Below, one piece after another: positions 19,667 to 27,491 of a stretch of DNA of 64,000 nt. Source of the DNA: Bacillus tequilensis KCTC 13622. GTDB lineage: Bacteria; Bacillota; Bacilli; Bacillales; Bacillaceae. Below the pieces are notes generated by a model that saw only the letters and a program-made list of their open reading frames with translations, was not told the origin of the DNA and made no database searches. Position 1 is the stretch's first letter. Every line of letters begins with the position of its first letter. Where the stretch lies: positions 1-64,000 of the forward strand of contig NZ_AYTO01000028.1 in the NCBI RefSeq assembly GCF_000507145.1, in the 5' to 3' direction. The translations under genes were made by a program, and so were the position numbers.

Positions 19667-19982
19667 TATTCCGATGGCGATCGAATCATCGCATATTCCG
19701 TTTGAGGTAGCGGGTGAATTAAACGAATCGCATTTTCAGTCGTCAATTTACGAGCTTATTGAAAAGTACAACAACATCCCGATTTCCCGTGCAATACAGG
19801 AGCTTGAACCAAGTGCTGCAACGCCGGAAGAAGCAAGCATTCTTGGCATTCAAAAAGGGGCGCCTGTCCTGTTAATCAAACGAACAACATATTTACAGAA
19901 CGGAACTGCTTTTGAACATGCAAAGTCAGTATACAGGAGCGACCGTTATACATTTGTCCATTATATGGATCGGCTGTCATAA
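19667..19982 (+). pseudogene. nagR: nagR (yvoA) lacking its DNA-binding domain
   Basis: Only the C-terminal part of a GntR/HutC-family repressor remains: reading from ND.IPMAIESSHIPFEV to HYMDRLS, the second half of the UTRA effector domain. A full NagR is about 243 residues with an N-terminal winged helix; here about 138 residues, including that whole helix, are missing at the junction with nagB. An in-frame ATG at 19674 could give a 102-residue fragment, but no Shine-Dalgarno sequence is evident. It cannot bind operators, so nagAB should be derepressed unless another copy exists. Confidence 0.88.
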
Positions 19983-20012
19983 AAAATCTCCAACCCTTTT
20001 AAGGATTGGAGA
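19983..20012 (-). terminator. terminator at the end of yvnB
   Basis: Minus strand: TCTCCAATCCTT and AAGGGTTGGAGA pair, followed by TTTTTT. The hairpin contains the last codons and stop of yvnB. On the plus strand it also closes the nag region. Confidence 0.85.
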
Positions 20013-23000
20013 CATGGCGAAAATCAAACTGGTCTGGCGCCTGACGAAATGTCTCTTTTTTCGTCTTGAACTTCCAGATCGGTGATTTCGTTTTGCCGTT
20101 AAATCTGTCTTCCACAATGGTGTACCAATAATAAACGGAGTTGGGTTCAAGATGATCCCAGCGGAATTCAGCGGTATCCCCGCTCTTCACTTGCTCCCGT
20201 TTTCCGAGCTCTTCATTGGTATATACATTGCATTCAAAATAATCCGTTTCCACCTTTTTGATTCTTGGCCTCAGATCAAGCGAAAGAGAAAACTCATCCT
20301 TGTTGCCATAGGTATCCATATCATAATAGTTTTTATCGTTTACATAAGGAGAGTACGTCGACACATGCACCATGTCATTCGCCTGATCAAATTGCAGCAG
20401 GCGCAAATACCCTTGCCCGCCTTCTGGCCCGCCCTGATAATCGGCCAGCATTTGATGAACAAGGCGATCCGGTTTTCCATCACCATCATCATCCAGCTCA
20501 TCTGTTTTTCTCATGGCGCTATGATAATGCCCGCTCAGCACCATCACCACATTCGGATTCGGCTTCACGATTTCTTTGAAGATTTTCTCTCCGATCGGGC
20601 TTCTGTTGCCGCTGACCAGCAAATACTCATGAAACGCTAAAACAGCCATCCGGTCAGGGTGCTTCTTCAGCACCTGATTCATCCACGCGATGTCTTCATC
20701 GGTAATGCCCCACCCCATGTACAGCATGATATAATCATTGCCGTTGCTTGAGATCAAATCGTAATGTCCGCGGTTATTTTTATAAGAACCGCCATAATGT
20801 AATTTTTTTTCAAAACGATCACTGCCAAAGTATTTGCCAAACGCCCTGTAGGACCCGTCCTTATGTCCGACATCATGGTTACCGGCCAGCACACCGTAAG
20901 GAATCCCGCTCTTATCCAGAACGGACATTGATCGATCAGCGTTTTTCCACTGCCTAATGTCGGCGGAATCATCTACAATATCACCCGTGTGAAACACGTA
21001 TTTGATATTGAGCTGCTTTTGATTATCTTTTATCCATGCGGTTTGTTTATCGAAAATATGCGGATAGCTTTCGGCGTAATACTGTGTATCGGACATCCAG
21101 ACAAACGTGTACATCTTCTTCGCAGGAGGAATTTCATCCTGTACGATCACATTCATCTTCGACTTCCGCACAAAATCGGAGGCGATTACAGACGCCTTCA
21201 GTGTAAACGGCTTGTCATCCTTCGCAACAAAGCTGTCAACCGGCTGCCATTCATTTGTCCGGTAATTCCAAACATACATCGTCACCTTTCTGCCCGGCAA
21301 AGAACTTCCCTTCCAGACCGCCTCCGCCAAGTCATTCTCCTCAACCGACGAATCAACCGTCACTTCAAAGCGATGATAAGGAAAAAGCTCCTTCTCTTCG
21401 GTCGATACTGTTTTTCCGTCATCAGCCGATACCCGCTCCAATTCTTTATTCGTAAACGGGGTCTCGCTTTCCGGCATAAAGCTTTTCGGCGGTTCAGTCA
21501 GTGACGCGTGCTTAAATATTTTCACATTGTTCCGTGCGGTATATTGAAAACCTCTATAAAAAGCGACATCCATGGTGTCATTCGTCGGATCCTTCACCCG
21601 CACAGAAAGCTTAGCTCTATGCGTGTCGGCTTCGCTGTCTATGACCTCCGGCTGATCAGGATGCTCGCGTTCTGTTTTAAACGTTCTCTCAATGACTGTT
21701 TTATTGCCCGCCAGATCCGTTGCTGTCACTTTTAGCGAATGGTTTCCCGGCAAAAGCTCGGAGGATGACGTATAGTATGGAAGTGTAATGCTTTCCCCAT
21801 CTAAAAACGCTTCCGCTTCCTCAATTTTGCTCCATTTATCATACATATCCGCCTGCAGAATGAGGTTTCCTTTGTATGTTTGTCCCTCGGTAATATTCGG
21901 CTCGATGTGCGGCCCTGAATTATCTACCCGCACAACCAGGCTTACATTTTCCTTGCCATCGCTTGCTTGAATATGGTGAGCGCCTTCAGAAAGCTTTGTT
22001 GTATCCCACTCCAATAGCTGTGACGTAAAAAGTTCGTCAGGCAGATTGAATTGATATTGCCAGCTTTTATTCGAACGCTGATTATCTCCAATAAACAGTT
22101 CTTTCTCGGGAGAAACCCTTTGATCCCTGATCACGGTCCCATCAGATAACACCAATCGGGCGTTTTTGACTAAGAAATCGTCACGATTTTCAGCCGTATC
22201 AAAAGGAGACACCTTTGAACCTGACCGTATCGTAATACGCTGCAGCTGCTTCCCTTTACGAAGCAGCGTCTCGGGCAATGGAACAGAGTAGGTGCGGTAT
22301 TTATTTGTCGTATCATCAAACACCTTTAACACTTTGCCTTCCATCGTTACCGCGTTTTTAAAATAAAGATTCGTTTTCCTCGTATCGAACGCAAAAAATG
22401 CTTCCTTTTCCATAGCGGGCTCTGTCACTTGTTTCTTTCCATCAATCCACAGCTTCATGCTGCCAGTGCGCCCGTCTGTCGTCGCTTTGAGAAACTGGAT
22501 TCCCGACAGCGTGTCTCTGTTTTCAATGTTCATCCGCAAACCGTGCGACTTGCTGGTTTGTTTAATATCAATCATTTTGACCGGCGTTTTTGCTTCATTG
22601 ATCCCGTCTCCTGCCGCCACGTAATACTCAAGCTGGTCCTTCCCGATCAGCTCAGGTGAATACACAATATAGTGGTAGAGATTGTCATTTCGGTCTTTTT
22701 CAGCAAGAATGCGCTTAAACGGTTTGTTTTCATCTGTCCGATAGTAAAAAGCCGCTGTTTTCACAAGACTGCGGTCCCGTATGTCAGCCCGCAGTTCAAT
22801 GCTTTCAGCAGGACGGACAGGCTTGCGGTCAGTCAAATCCTCAATGACCGGTTTTTCTTTATCGAGCTTGATTTTTCGTTTCTGCTCAGGCACCTGCGCC
22901 TGTAGTACAGTTCCGGGGGATGGACTCTTTTCTCCAATTGAAATATTGAGAAGTTCTGCGGTTCCGTCCAGCGGATACTTGTAAAGCACAGACGACAGCC

Positions 23001-23871
23001 GGCGCAGCGTATGTTTCCGATAATGTGCAACCGAAATGTCTTTTCCTGTATTCGTTGAAATCACGACTGCCCGCGGCTTGGTATTGGCCATGCCCTCTGC
23101 CCCTTCTATCACCGCGAGATTTTTCCCTTCCGTTAGCTGTGTCTGGTAATATCGATTGAAATCCTCCGCCTTCAATTCGGGATGCCCGGCAGGCTTCAGC
23201 CAAACCACATATGTTTCGCCGGATGGAATCGTGATCTTTTTTTCCGGTCTCCAAATGAGATCGGAGTCAGGCCCTTCTTTCGGATAGCGGTAACGGATGT
23301 GATAGTCTTTAAAATCAATGGTCCTGTCAGTCGTATTATAAACCTCAATAAATTCATAACCGTCTGCTCGTCCCGTGTTCTTCGTATCAACCGCTAACTC
23401 TGTGATCAAAAGCTCCGGAATATGAGAAAGGTCAGCCTGATATCCTTCAAGCTTCAATTTTTTCGTCTCCGACTCGACCCGCTGCTTCCCATTGGAAACC
23501 ACAATGTAATACTCAAGCTCGCTGTTCCAAATCAATCGCTTCGGAATTTGCGCAAAAAACTTGCGGACCGCTCCAGGCGTTGGGTCCATGGGCACCATTT
23601 TGTAGCCCAGCTCATTACTTTGTTTGTAAAACAGAAAGGCGGAAAATGCTTGATACTCATTGTCACGCACTTGAGCCTCAACCATCAGATTGCTTTTCAT
23701 TTCAGCCTTCACATCGATTTGAGGAGGATTTTCAAGCAAGGGTATGTAATGAGGCGTTTGAAATGGCTCCGGTTTTATAACAGGAACAGCTTTCGGTTCA
23801 TGATGGCCGCCAGATAAAACTGAAAGAAAAGACAAAAATATTGAAGCGATAACTGTGTATTTCCTCATCAA
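19999..23871 (-). CDS. yvnB: very large secreted calcineurin-like phosphoesterase (YvnB)
   Basis: 1290 residues. Signal peptide at 1-21. A lamin-tail-like domain lies near 150-270 (LLITELAVDTKNTG, YEFIEVYNTTDRTIDFKDYHI). Several Ig-like or beta-sandwich repeats follow, one with DLAGNKTVIER. The metallophosphatase domain is at about 915-1190: WMSDTQYYAE, FHTGDIVDDS, GVLAGNHDVGH, AFHEYLLVSG, VLSGHYHSAM, which supply the metal-ligand Asp, Asn and His residues. An Fn3-like tail ends the protein. It is probably exported to the wall or medium, acting on an unknown phosphoester. The ATG follows GGGAGGTGTTTTG. Confidence 0.9.
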   Translation of the reverse strand: MMRKYTVIASIFLSFLSVLSGGHHEPKAVPVIKPEPFQTPHYIPLLENPPQIDVKAEMKSNLMVEAQVRDNEYQAFSAFLFYKQSNELGYKMVPMDPTPGAVRKFFAQIPKRLIWNSELEYYIVVSNGKQRVESETKKLKLEGYQADLSHIPELLITELAVDTKNTGRADGYEFIEVYNTTDRTIDFKDYHIRYRYPKEGPDSDLIWRPEKKITIPSGETYVVWLKPAGHPELKAEDFNRYYQTQLTEGKNLAVIEGAEGMANTKPRAVVISTNTGKDISVAHYRKHTLRRLSSVLYKYPLDGTAELLNISIGEKSPSPGTVLQAQVPEQKRKIKLDKEKPVIEDLTDRKPVRPAESIELRADIRDRSLVKTAAFYYRTDENKPFKRILAEKDRNDNLYHYIVYSPELIGKDQLEYYVAAGDGINEAKTPVKMIDIKQTSKSHGLRMNIENRDTLSGIQFLKATTDGRTGSMKLWIDGKKQVTEPAMEKEAFFAFDTRKTNLYFKNAVTMEGKVLKVFDDTTNKYRTYSVPLPETLLRKGKQLQRITIRSGSKVSPFDTAENRDDFLVKNARLVLSDGTVIRDQRVSPEKELFIGDNQRSNKSWQYQFNLPDELFTSQLLEWDTTKLSEGAHHIQASDGKENVSLVVRVDNSGPHIEPNITEGQTYKGNLILQADMYDKWSKIEEAEAFLDGESITLPYYTSSSELLPGNHSLKVTATDLAGNKTVIERTFKTEREHPDQPEVIDSEADTHRAKLSVRVKDPTNDTMDVAFYRGFQYTARNNVKIFKHASLTEPPKSFMPESETPFTNKELERVSADDGKTVSTEEKELFPYHRFEVTVDSSVEENDLAEAVWKGSSLPGRKVTMYVWNYRTNEWQPVDSFVAKDDKPFTLKASVIASDFVRKSKMNVIVQDEIPPAKKMYTFVWMSDTQYYAESYPHIFDKQTAWIKDNQKQLNIKYVFHTGDIVDDSADIRQWKNADRSMSVLDKSGIPYGVLAGNHDVGHKDGSYRAFGKYFGSDRFEKKLHYGGSYKNNRGHYDLISSNGNDYIMLYMGWGITDEDIAWMNQVLKKHPDRMAVLAFHEYLLVSGNRSPIGEKIFKEIVKPNPNVVMVLSGHYHSAMRKTDELDDDGDGKPDRLVHQMLADYQGGPEGGQGYLRLLQFDQANDMVHVSTYSPYVNDKNYYDMDTYGNKDEFSLSLDLRPRIKKVETDYFECNVYTNEELGKREQVKSGDTAEFRWDHLEPNSVYYWYTIVEDRFNGKTKSPIWKFKTKKETFRQAPDQFDFRHVSNP

Positions 23872-23939
23872 AACACCTCCCTTTTTCGTATTTTGCGTCT
23901 GAATAGGGAAGCTTATGAGTTTATTTTTTATTTTCTATA

Positions 23940-23949
23940 TTGTTAACAA
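23940..23949. promoter_or_regulatory. palindrome TTGTTAACAA, candidate PchR half-operator
   Basis: A perfect 10-bp palindrome in the yvnB/pchR intergenic region, sharing TTGTT...AACAA with the longer palindrome at 24005. It may be a second operator of the MarR-type regulator, left from the lost biosynthetic promoter. Confidence 0.4.
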
Positions 23950-24004
23950 ATAAACATTTCATTTTTTATCACAACAGAATTTGATATCTATAATACATCC
24001 TTTT

Positions 24005-24024
24005 ATTGTTCACTGGTAAACAAT
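24005..24024. promoter_or_regulatory. palindrome before pchR, candidate autoregulatory operator
   Basis: ATTGTTCACT/GGTAAACAAT is a 20-bp imperfect palindrome (8 of 10 pairs) ending 24 bases before the pchR start. MarR regulators usually repress their own divergent promoter region through such sites, and PchR is known to control itself. Assignment to PchR is inference. Confidence 0.5.
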
Positions 24025-24047
24025 AATGAAGTGAAGGGAGACAAACC

Positions 24048-24542
24048 ATGTCTGATCTGACAAAGCAGATGATATACGACATATACGTGAGACTGCTGCA
24101 CCTTAATGAACAAAAAGCGAATACTTCACTTCAGCAATTTTTTAAGGAAGCCGCAGAAGAGGATATGATCGAAGTTCCTAAAAACATGACAAGCATTCAT
24201 GTTATTAACTGTATCGGCCAGCATGAACCGATTAACAATGCGGGAATCGCCAGAAAAATGAACTTATCGAAAGCGAATGTAACGAAAATCAGCACAAAAC
24301 TGATTAAGGAGGAATTCATTAACAGCTATCAGCTGACAGATAACAAAAAAGAAGTGTATTTCAAATTAACCCGTAAAGGCAGACGGATTTTCGACTTGCA
24401 TGAGAAATTGCATAAAAAAAAGGAGCTGACGTTTTACCAATTCCTCGACTCATTCTCACAAGATGAGCAAAATACTGTACTGAAATTTTTAGAGCAGCTG
24501 ACATCTGCACTTGGAAGCAGAACACACCGATGGGACTCCTGA
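24048..24542 (+). CDS. pchR: MarR-family regulator PchR (YvmB), orphan, frameshifted C-terminus
   Basis: 164 residues with a central winged helix (NNAGIARKMNLSKANVTKISTKLI, about 65-88) flanked by dimerisation helices, a typical MarR layout. In B. subtilis this protein represses the pulcherriminic acid genes yvmC-cypX and the transporter yvmA. Here the final residues read ALGSRTHRWDS. One base earlier in frame the DNA encodes AEHTDGTPDKPVK and a stop, the ending I recall, so a one-base insertion near 24512 has replaced the last dozen or so residues. The ATG has AAGGGAGAC. The targets it controlled are gone. Confidence 0.88.
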   Translation: MSDLTKQMIYDIYVRLLHLNEQKANTSLQQFFKEAAEEDMIEVPKNMTSIHVINCIGQHEPINNAGIARKMNLSKANVTKISTKLIKEEFINSYQLTDNKKEVYFKLTRKGRRIFDLHEKLHKKKELTFYQFLDSFSQDEQNTVLKFLEQLTSALGSRTHRWDS

Positions 24543-24565
24543 CAAACCTGTAAAGTAAAAAAAGA

Positions 24566-24800
24566 CGGTGCACACTTTAATGATTACCAACGAATTTGAA
24601 CACAACAGAGGGAGCTCCATCGGAATGTTTAACTTTATCAGATATACAGGCATGGCAGCAGGGCCGATGATTTCTGCCTATCTGCTCACCCTGATGCCGT
24701 CTGCCATGTCCTTTGGGCGCTTTTAGGTCTTGTATTTGCTGTATTGAGCTTCGGCCTTTTGCCCCAAGTGCAACACTCGCACAATAACTTCAAACATACA
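24566..24800 (+). pseudogene. yvmA: remnant of the pulcherriminate transporter gene (yvmA/pchT)
   Basis: Only the last segment of an MFS transporter can be read: [41 protein letters not shown], then after a frameshift near 24715 [19 protein letters not shown]. These are the last two or so membrane helices. The 5' three-quarters of the gene are missing, and the remnant follows pchR directly, as the intact gene does in B. subtilis. It is non-functional. Confidence 0.85.
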
Positions 24801-24803
24801 TGT

Positions 24804-24835
24804 AAAAAAGCTGCCTTTGCCCGGCAGCTTTTTTT
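24804..24835. terminator. bidirectional terminator after yvlD
   Basis: AGCTGCC and GGCAGCT form a GC-rich stem with A6 before and T7 after, ending the minus-strand yvl operon and the plus-strand pchR-yvmA relic. Confidence 0.9.
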
Positions 24836-25193
24836 ATTTTTTTCTAAGCGGCTCTAAAACGCCTTTTTGAATCAGCAAATGGAACACAGACAGGATGACG
24901 GATGCCCATATCGCTGTGCCAAAGCCATCGATTTGAAAACTGTCACCCATAATGGACGCGGTCATCATCAGCGTGATGGCGTTAATCACAAACAAGAAGA
25001 GACCAAACGTGACCATCGTGACTGGCAGTGTAAAGATAATCAAAAGCGGTTTAATCAGCACGTTTAAGATCGATAAAATGAGGCTGGCGATAATCGCTGC
25101 CCCGATACTGCTGATATGGATGGAGTCAATATATCCATCAATAACGATTAATAATAATGCATTTACCAAAATACTGACTGCCCATTTTACCAT
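24834..25193 (-). CDS. yvlD: phage-holin-superfamily membrane protein (YvlD)
   Basis: 119 residues with four hydrophobic segments (residues 5-20, 28-55, 58-80, 90-112), the pattern of the YvlD/YkvA-like superfamily-IV holin relatives, with no catalytic motif. It is the last gene of the yvlA-B-C-D operon, starting 1 base after the yvlC stop. Function unknown; a membrane-stress role is suggested by the operon promoter and the PspC partner. Confidence 0.88.
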   Translation of the reverse strand: MVKWAVSILVNALLLIVIDGYIDSIHISSIGAAIIASLILSILNVLIKPLLIIFTLPVTMVTFGLFLFVINAITLMMTASIMGDSFQIDGFGTAIWASVILSVFHLLIQKGVLEPLRKK

Positions 25194-25194
25194 G

Positions 25195-25392
25195 TCATTT
25201 CATATCCCTTTCTGACGGAACGATAAAAATCCAAACGATATAAATGAGCAAAACAGGAAAAACACTTGTCATAACAGCTAAGATGACAGTTATGACTCTG
25301 AGGAGCGATGCGTCCCAATTGAAATATTCCGCGAGGCCTCCGACGACACCCGCAATTTTTTTGTTTTTTTCTGAGCGATAAAGTCTATTCAT
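25195..25392 (-). CDS. yvlC: PspC-domain protein (YvlC)
   Basis: 65 residues. The PspC motif begins at the N-terminus (LYRSEKNKKIAGVVGGLAEYFNWDASLLRVI), followed by a single membrane segment (about 36-56) and a short charged end. PspC proteins in Proteobacteria sense membrane stress with PspA. Here it stands between the DUF4097 protein YvlB and YvlD in one operon. Confidence 0.93.
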   Translation of the reverse strand: MNRLYRSEKNKKIAGVVGGLAEYFNWDASLLRVITVILAVMTSVFPVLLIYIVWIFIVPSERDMK

Positions 25393-25396
25393 GCGA

Positions 25397-26494
25397 TCAC
25401 CTCTGTGAGTACTTTAGTTTGATGGCGCCTGTCAATGATTCTGAGAAGACGGTGATGTTTTGATCATGAGCCTGATTTGAAGTGAACATCATTTCTTTTT
25501 GAATGGTATCATTTTTTTCTTTCAGCATCTCAACATCCATTAATTCATGGGACAGCGAACCGAGATTGCTTTTCAGCTCTGCCTTTACGGCGAGATCGTC
25601 CGGAATCGCAAGCTCCACACTTCCGGTTGTCGTTTTTGCATAAATGGAGCGGCAATCCGATTCTATTACGTTAATCGCAATATTTCCGTTAAAGCTCTGA
25701 ACGTCAATGGATTCGCTTCTCCCGCGAAGATCGATCAATCCGTTAATGGTTTCCGCTTCTATCGTGCCGCAGCTGTGGCTGGCAAGTTTAATTTGCCCGT
25801 TGGCCGTTTCCGCCGTGGCTTTTTCAGCTGTTAAATGCGAGAACGACAGCACGCCGTTTGTCGTTTTCGCCGAGAACTCTTTTACATGTAAATGTTCCCC
25901 TCTGACCGGGCCGTTAAACAGCTTCACCCGAATCTTATCATACTCCTTCTGAGGAATATAGAGAGTTACATTCGTTTTCATCGTTTTCTTCTCAGTACGG
26001 ATAAAAAACTTATTTCCTTTAATTTCACATTCAATATGCTGAAGAAATGCATGTCTCGCCGCATCTTGGCTGTCAGCACGATATATCTTCGCCTGGCATT
26101 CTGCTCTGATATCCTCGTCTTCCCAAGGAACGATATTCACGCTGCCGTTGGCTATTTGAAGTTCAACACTGGAAAAGTCAGTATCTTTAAATTGAAAAAT
26201 GTGCTGAACATCATACGCATGGCCAAAATTCAAATCAAGGTCAACTTCCTTGACCTTTTTCACAGCTGAATCAATCCAGTCAAACAGCTTGGCTCCCAAA
26301 GACGGCTTACCGCTTTCTTTTTTTGCTGCTGTAAATGGCTCTTCCTCGTCATGAACGTGAACTGAGAGCGCTGTGATTTTTTCTTCTTTTTCCTTGTAGT
26401 CGCTGTCAAGCTTTTCAATCAGTGTCAAAGCCTCTTGTGCTGTAAGCTTTCCTTCCTCAACAAGCTTAAGGATTCGTTCCTTTTCTTGCTTCAT
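25397..26494 (-). CDS. yvlB: DUF4097 beta-strand repeat protein (YvlB)
   Basis: 365 residues. Residues 1-32 form an SHOCT-like helical motif (ERILKLVEEGKLTAQEALTLIEKLD). After an acidic linker, residues 110-350 are DUF4097, a right-handed beta-helix-like repeat with alternating phrases such as AKTTNGVLSFSHL, AETANGQIKLAS, AETINGLIDLRG, VQSFNGNIAINV, AKTTTGSVELAI. No signal peptide, so probably cytoplasmic, at the membrane with YvlC. The ATG follows GGGGAGGAGATCG. Confidence 0.92.
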   Translation of the reverse strand: MKQEKERILKLVEEGKLTAQEALTLIEKLDSDYKEKEEKITALSVHVHDEEEPFTAAKKESGKPSLGAKLFDWIDSAVKKVKEVDLDLNFGHAYDVQHIFQFKDTDFSSVELQIANGSVNIVPWEDEDIRAECQAKIYRADSQDAARHAFLQHIECEIKGNKFFIRTEKKTMKTNVTLYIPQKEYDKIRVKLFNGPVRGEHLHVKEFSAKTTNGVLSFSHLTAEKATAETANGQIKLASHSCGTIEAETINGLIDLRGRSESIDVQSFNGNIAINVIESDCRSIYAKTTTGSVELAIPDDLAVKAELKSNLGSLSHELMDVEMLKEKNDTIQKEMMFTSNQAHDQNITVFSESLTGAIKLKYSQR

Positions 26495-26518
26495 TACGAT
26501 CTCCTCCCCATTGTCTAC

Positions 26519-26845
26519 TTATGCTGCACGCAGCACCTTAATGCCCTGAATCACATTCCAAATGATAATGCCGATGACAACTAAGAAATAAATAACCGCT
26601 CCCCCAAAGATCACAAATACAGGCAGCAAGCTGTCCTCATCAATCGCAATGGCTCCGCCAAGAAAAGCGATAAAAAGGAACAGCCAGCCGACAAAAGGAA
26701 TAATGTGAGAAATAAGAGAACGTATCGCATGGCGTTTTGTTTCTTTCTCATCTACAACAAAATATGCGACAATCGGCACAATGATAGGCGCAATGAACAC
26801 ACTGAAATAACAAAGGGATGCAATAACAGCCTGATTACGGTTCAA
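26519..26845 (-). CDS. yvlA: DUF4870-like membrane protein (YvlA)
   Basis: 108 residues from a TTG at 26845 (MNRNQAVIASLCYFSVF), eleven bases after GGAG. The GTG at 26857 overlaps that signal too closely. Three hydrophobic segments with the pattern Y.V..KETKRHAIRSLISHI between the first two, as in the DUF4870 family. First gene of the yvl operon, directly behind a sigma-W-type promoter. Function unknown. Confidence 0.85.
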   Translation of the reverse strand: MNRNQAVIASLCYFSVFIAPIIVPIVAYFVVDEKETKRHAIRSLISHIIPFVGWLFLFIAFLGGAIAIDEDSLLPVFVIFGGAVIYFLVVIGIIIWNVIQGIKVLRAA

Positions 26846-26908
26846 TTCATTCCACACTCCTGTTTTGAATTGTCCATGACAAAAGATCAGGGACGTTTTA
26901 CTTATTTA

Positions 26909-26934
26909 TACGTTTCAAACGTCTTCAAGTTTCA
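26909..26934 (-). promoter_or_regulatory. sigma-W promoter of yvlABCD
   Basis: Minus strand TGAAAC, 16 bases, CGTATA matches the sigma-W consensus (TGAAAC-N16/17-CGTA) exactly. In B. subtilis yvlABCD belongs to the sigma-W cell-envelope stress regulon. The promoter lies 64 bases before the yvlA start codon. Confidence 0.9.
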
Positions 26935-27062
26935 AATTCATTCTTTAGACATGCTCCGATTTACGGAAATTGGATTTTAAAAAGTTTCAGAAGTAGAATC
27001 TTCCGGCTGTACCGATTACAATATGTAAAAAGCTTACGGCAATCAAGGAGGCTGGACAAGCA

Positions 27063-27293
27063 ATGGAAAAAGACCCCAGTGACTATACAGTAACACAAGA
27101 ATCAGTGTTAAAGCTGATTCATGAACAAAAAAGAATGAATCGTGAAATGATCGCCGAGCTTGAACAGATTCATGGATCCCTTTCGATCTCTCACGATATT
27201 CAATACATAAAAGTACTGCTCGACAGCAGCAATACACATATTGTTCAAGATTTAATAAGTGTGAGTAAGCAGTTGTATAAGAAGACTTTGTAA
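27063..27293 (+). CDS. yvkN: small protein of unknown function (YvkN)
   Basis: A 76-residue, charged, probably helical protein without membrane segment or signal peptide. The ATG follows AAGGAGG with good spacing, and the frame sits alone between two minus-strand units. Gene order matches B. subtilis yvkN. I recognise no domain. Confidence 0.8.
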   Translation: MEKDPSDYTVTQESVLKLIHEQKRMNREMIAELEQIHGSLSISHDIQYIKVLLDSSNTHIVQDLISVSKQLYKKTL

Positions 27294-27409
27294 TTGCGGA
27301 AAAAGTTGCGTTTATTATAACAAAACAAAGCTAAAGGTTAGGTGACAGCATCTTGCCTTTTTTGTTTTGAAGGAACAAACAGTTCTCTGCCGTTACATAT
27401 AATTGTAAC

Positions 27410-27457
27410 AAAAAAAGCCTGCCGGCATGTCCAACGAATGGACTCTGCCAGCAGGCT
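27410..27457 (-). terminator. terminator of the second flagellin gene
   Basis: Minus strand: AGCCTGCTGGCAGAGTCCA pairs with TGGACATGCCGGCAGGCT (long stem, short loop), followed by T7. It lies 35 bases after the flagellin stop codon. Confidence 0.9.
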
Positions 27458-27491
27458 GTGACTATCAGAAAGAACGATAGCCGTTCAAAAA

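Noticed and set aside
20152-23817. Many plus-strand ORFs of 60-170 codons opposite yvnB
   Set aside because: They mirror a 1290-codon minus-strand gene with clear domains, lack Shine-Dalgarno sequences and show no protein motif.
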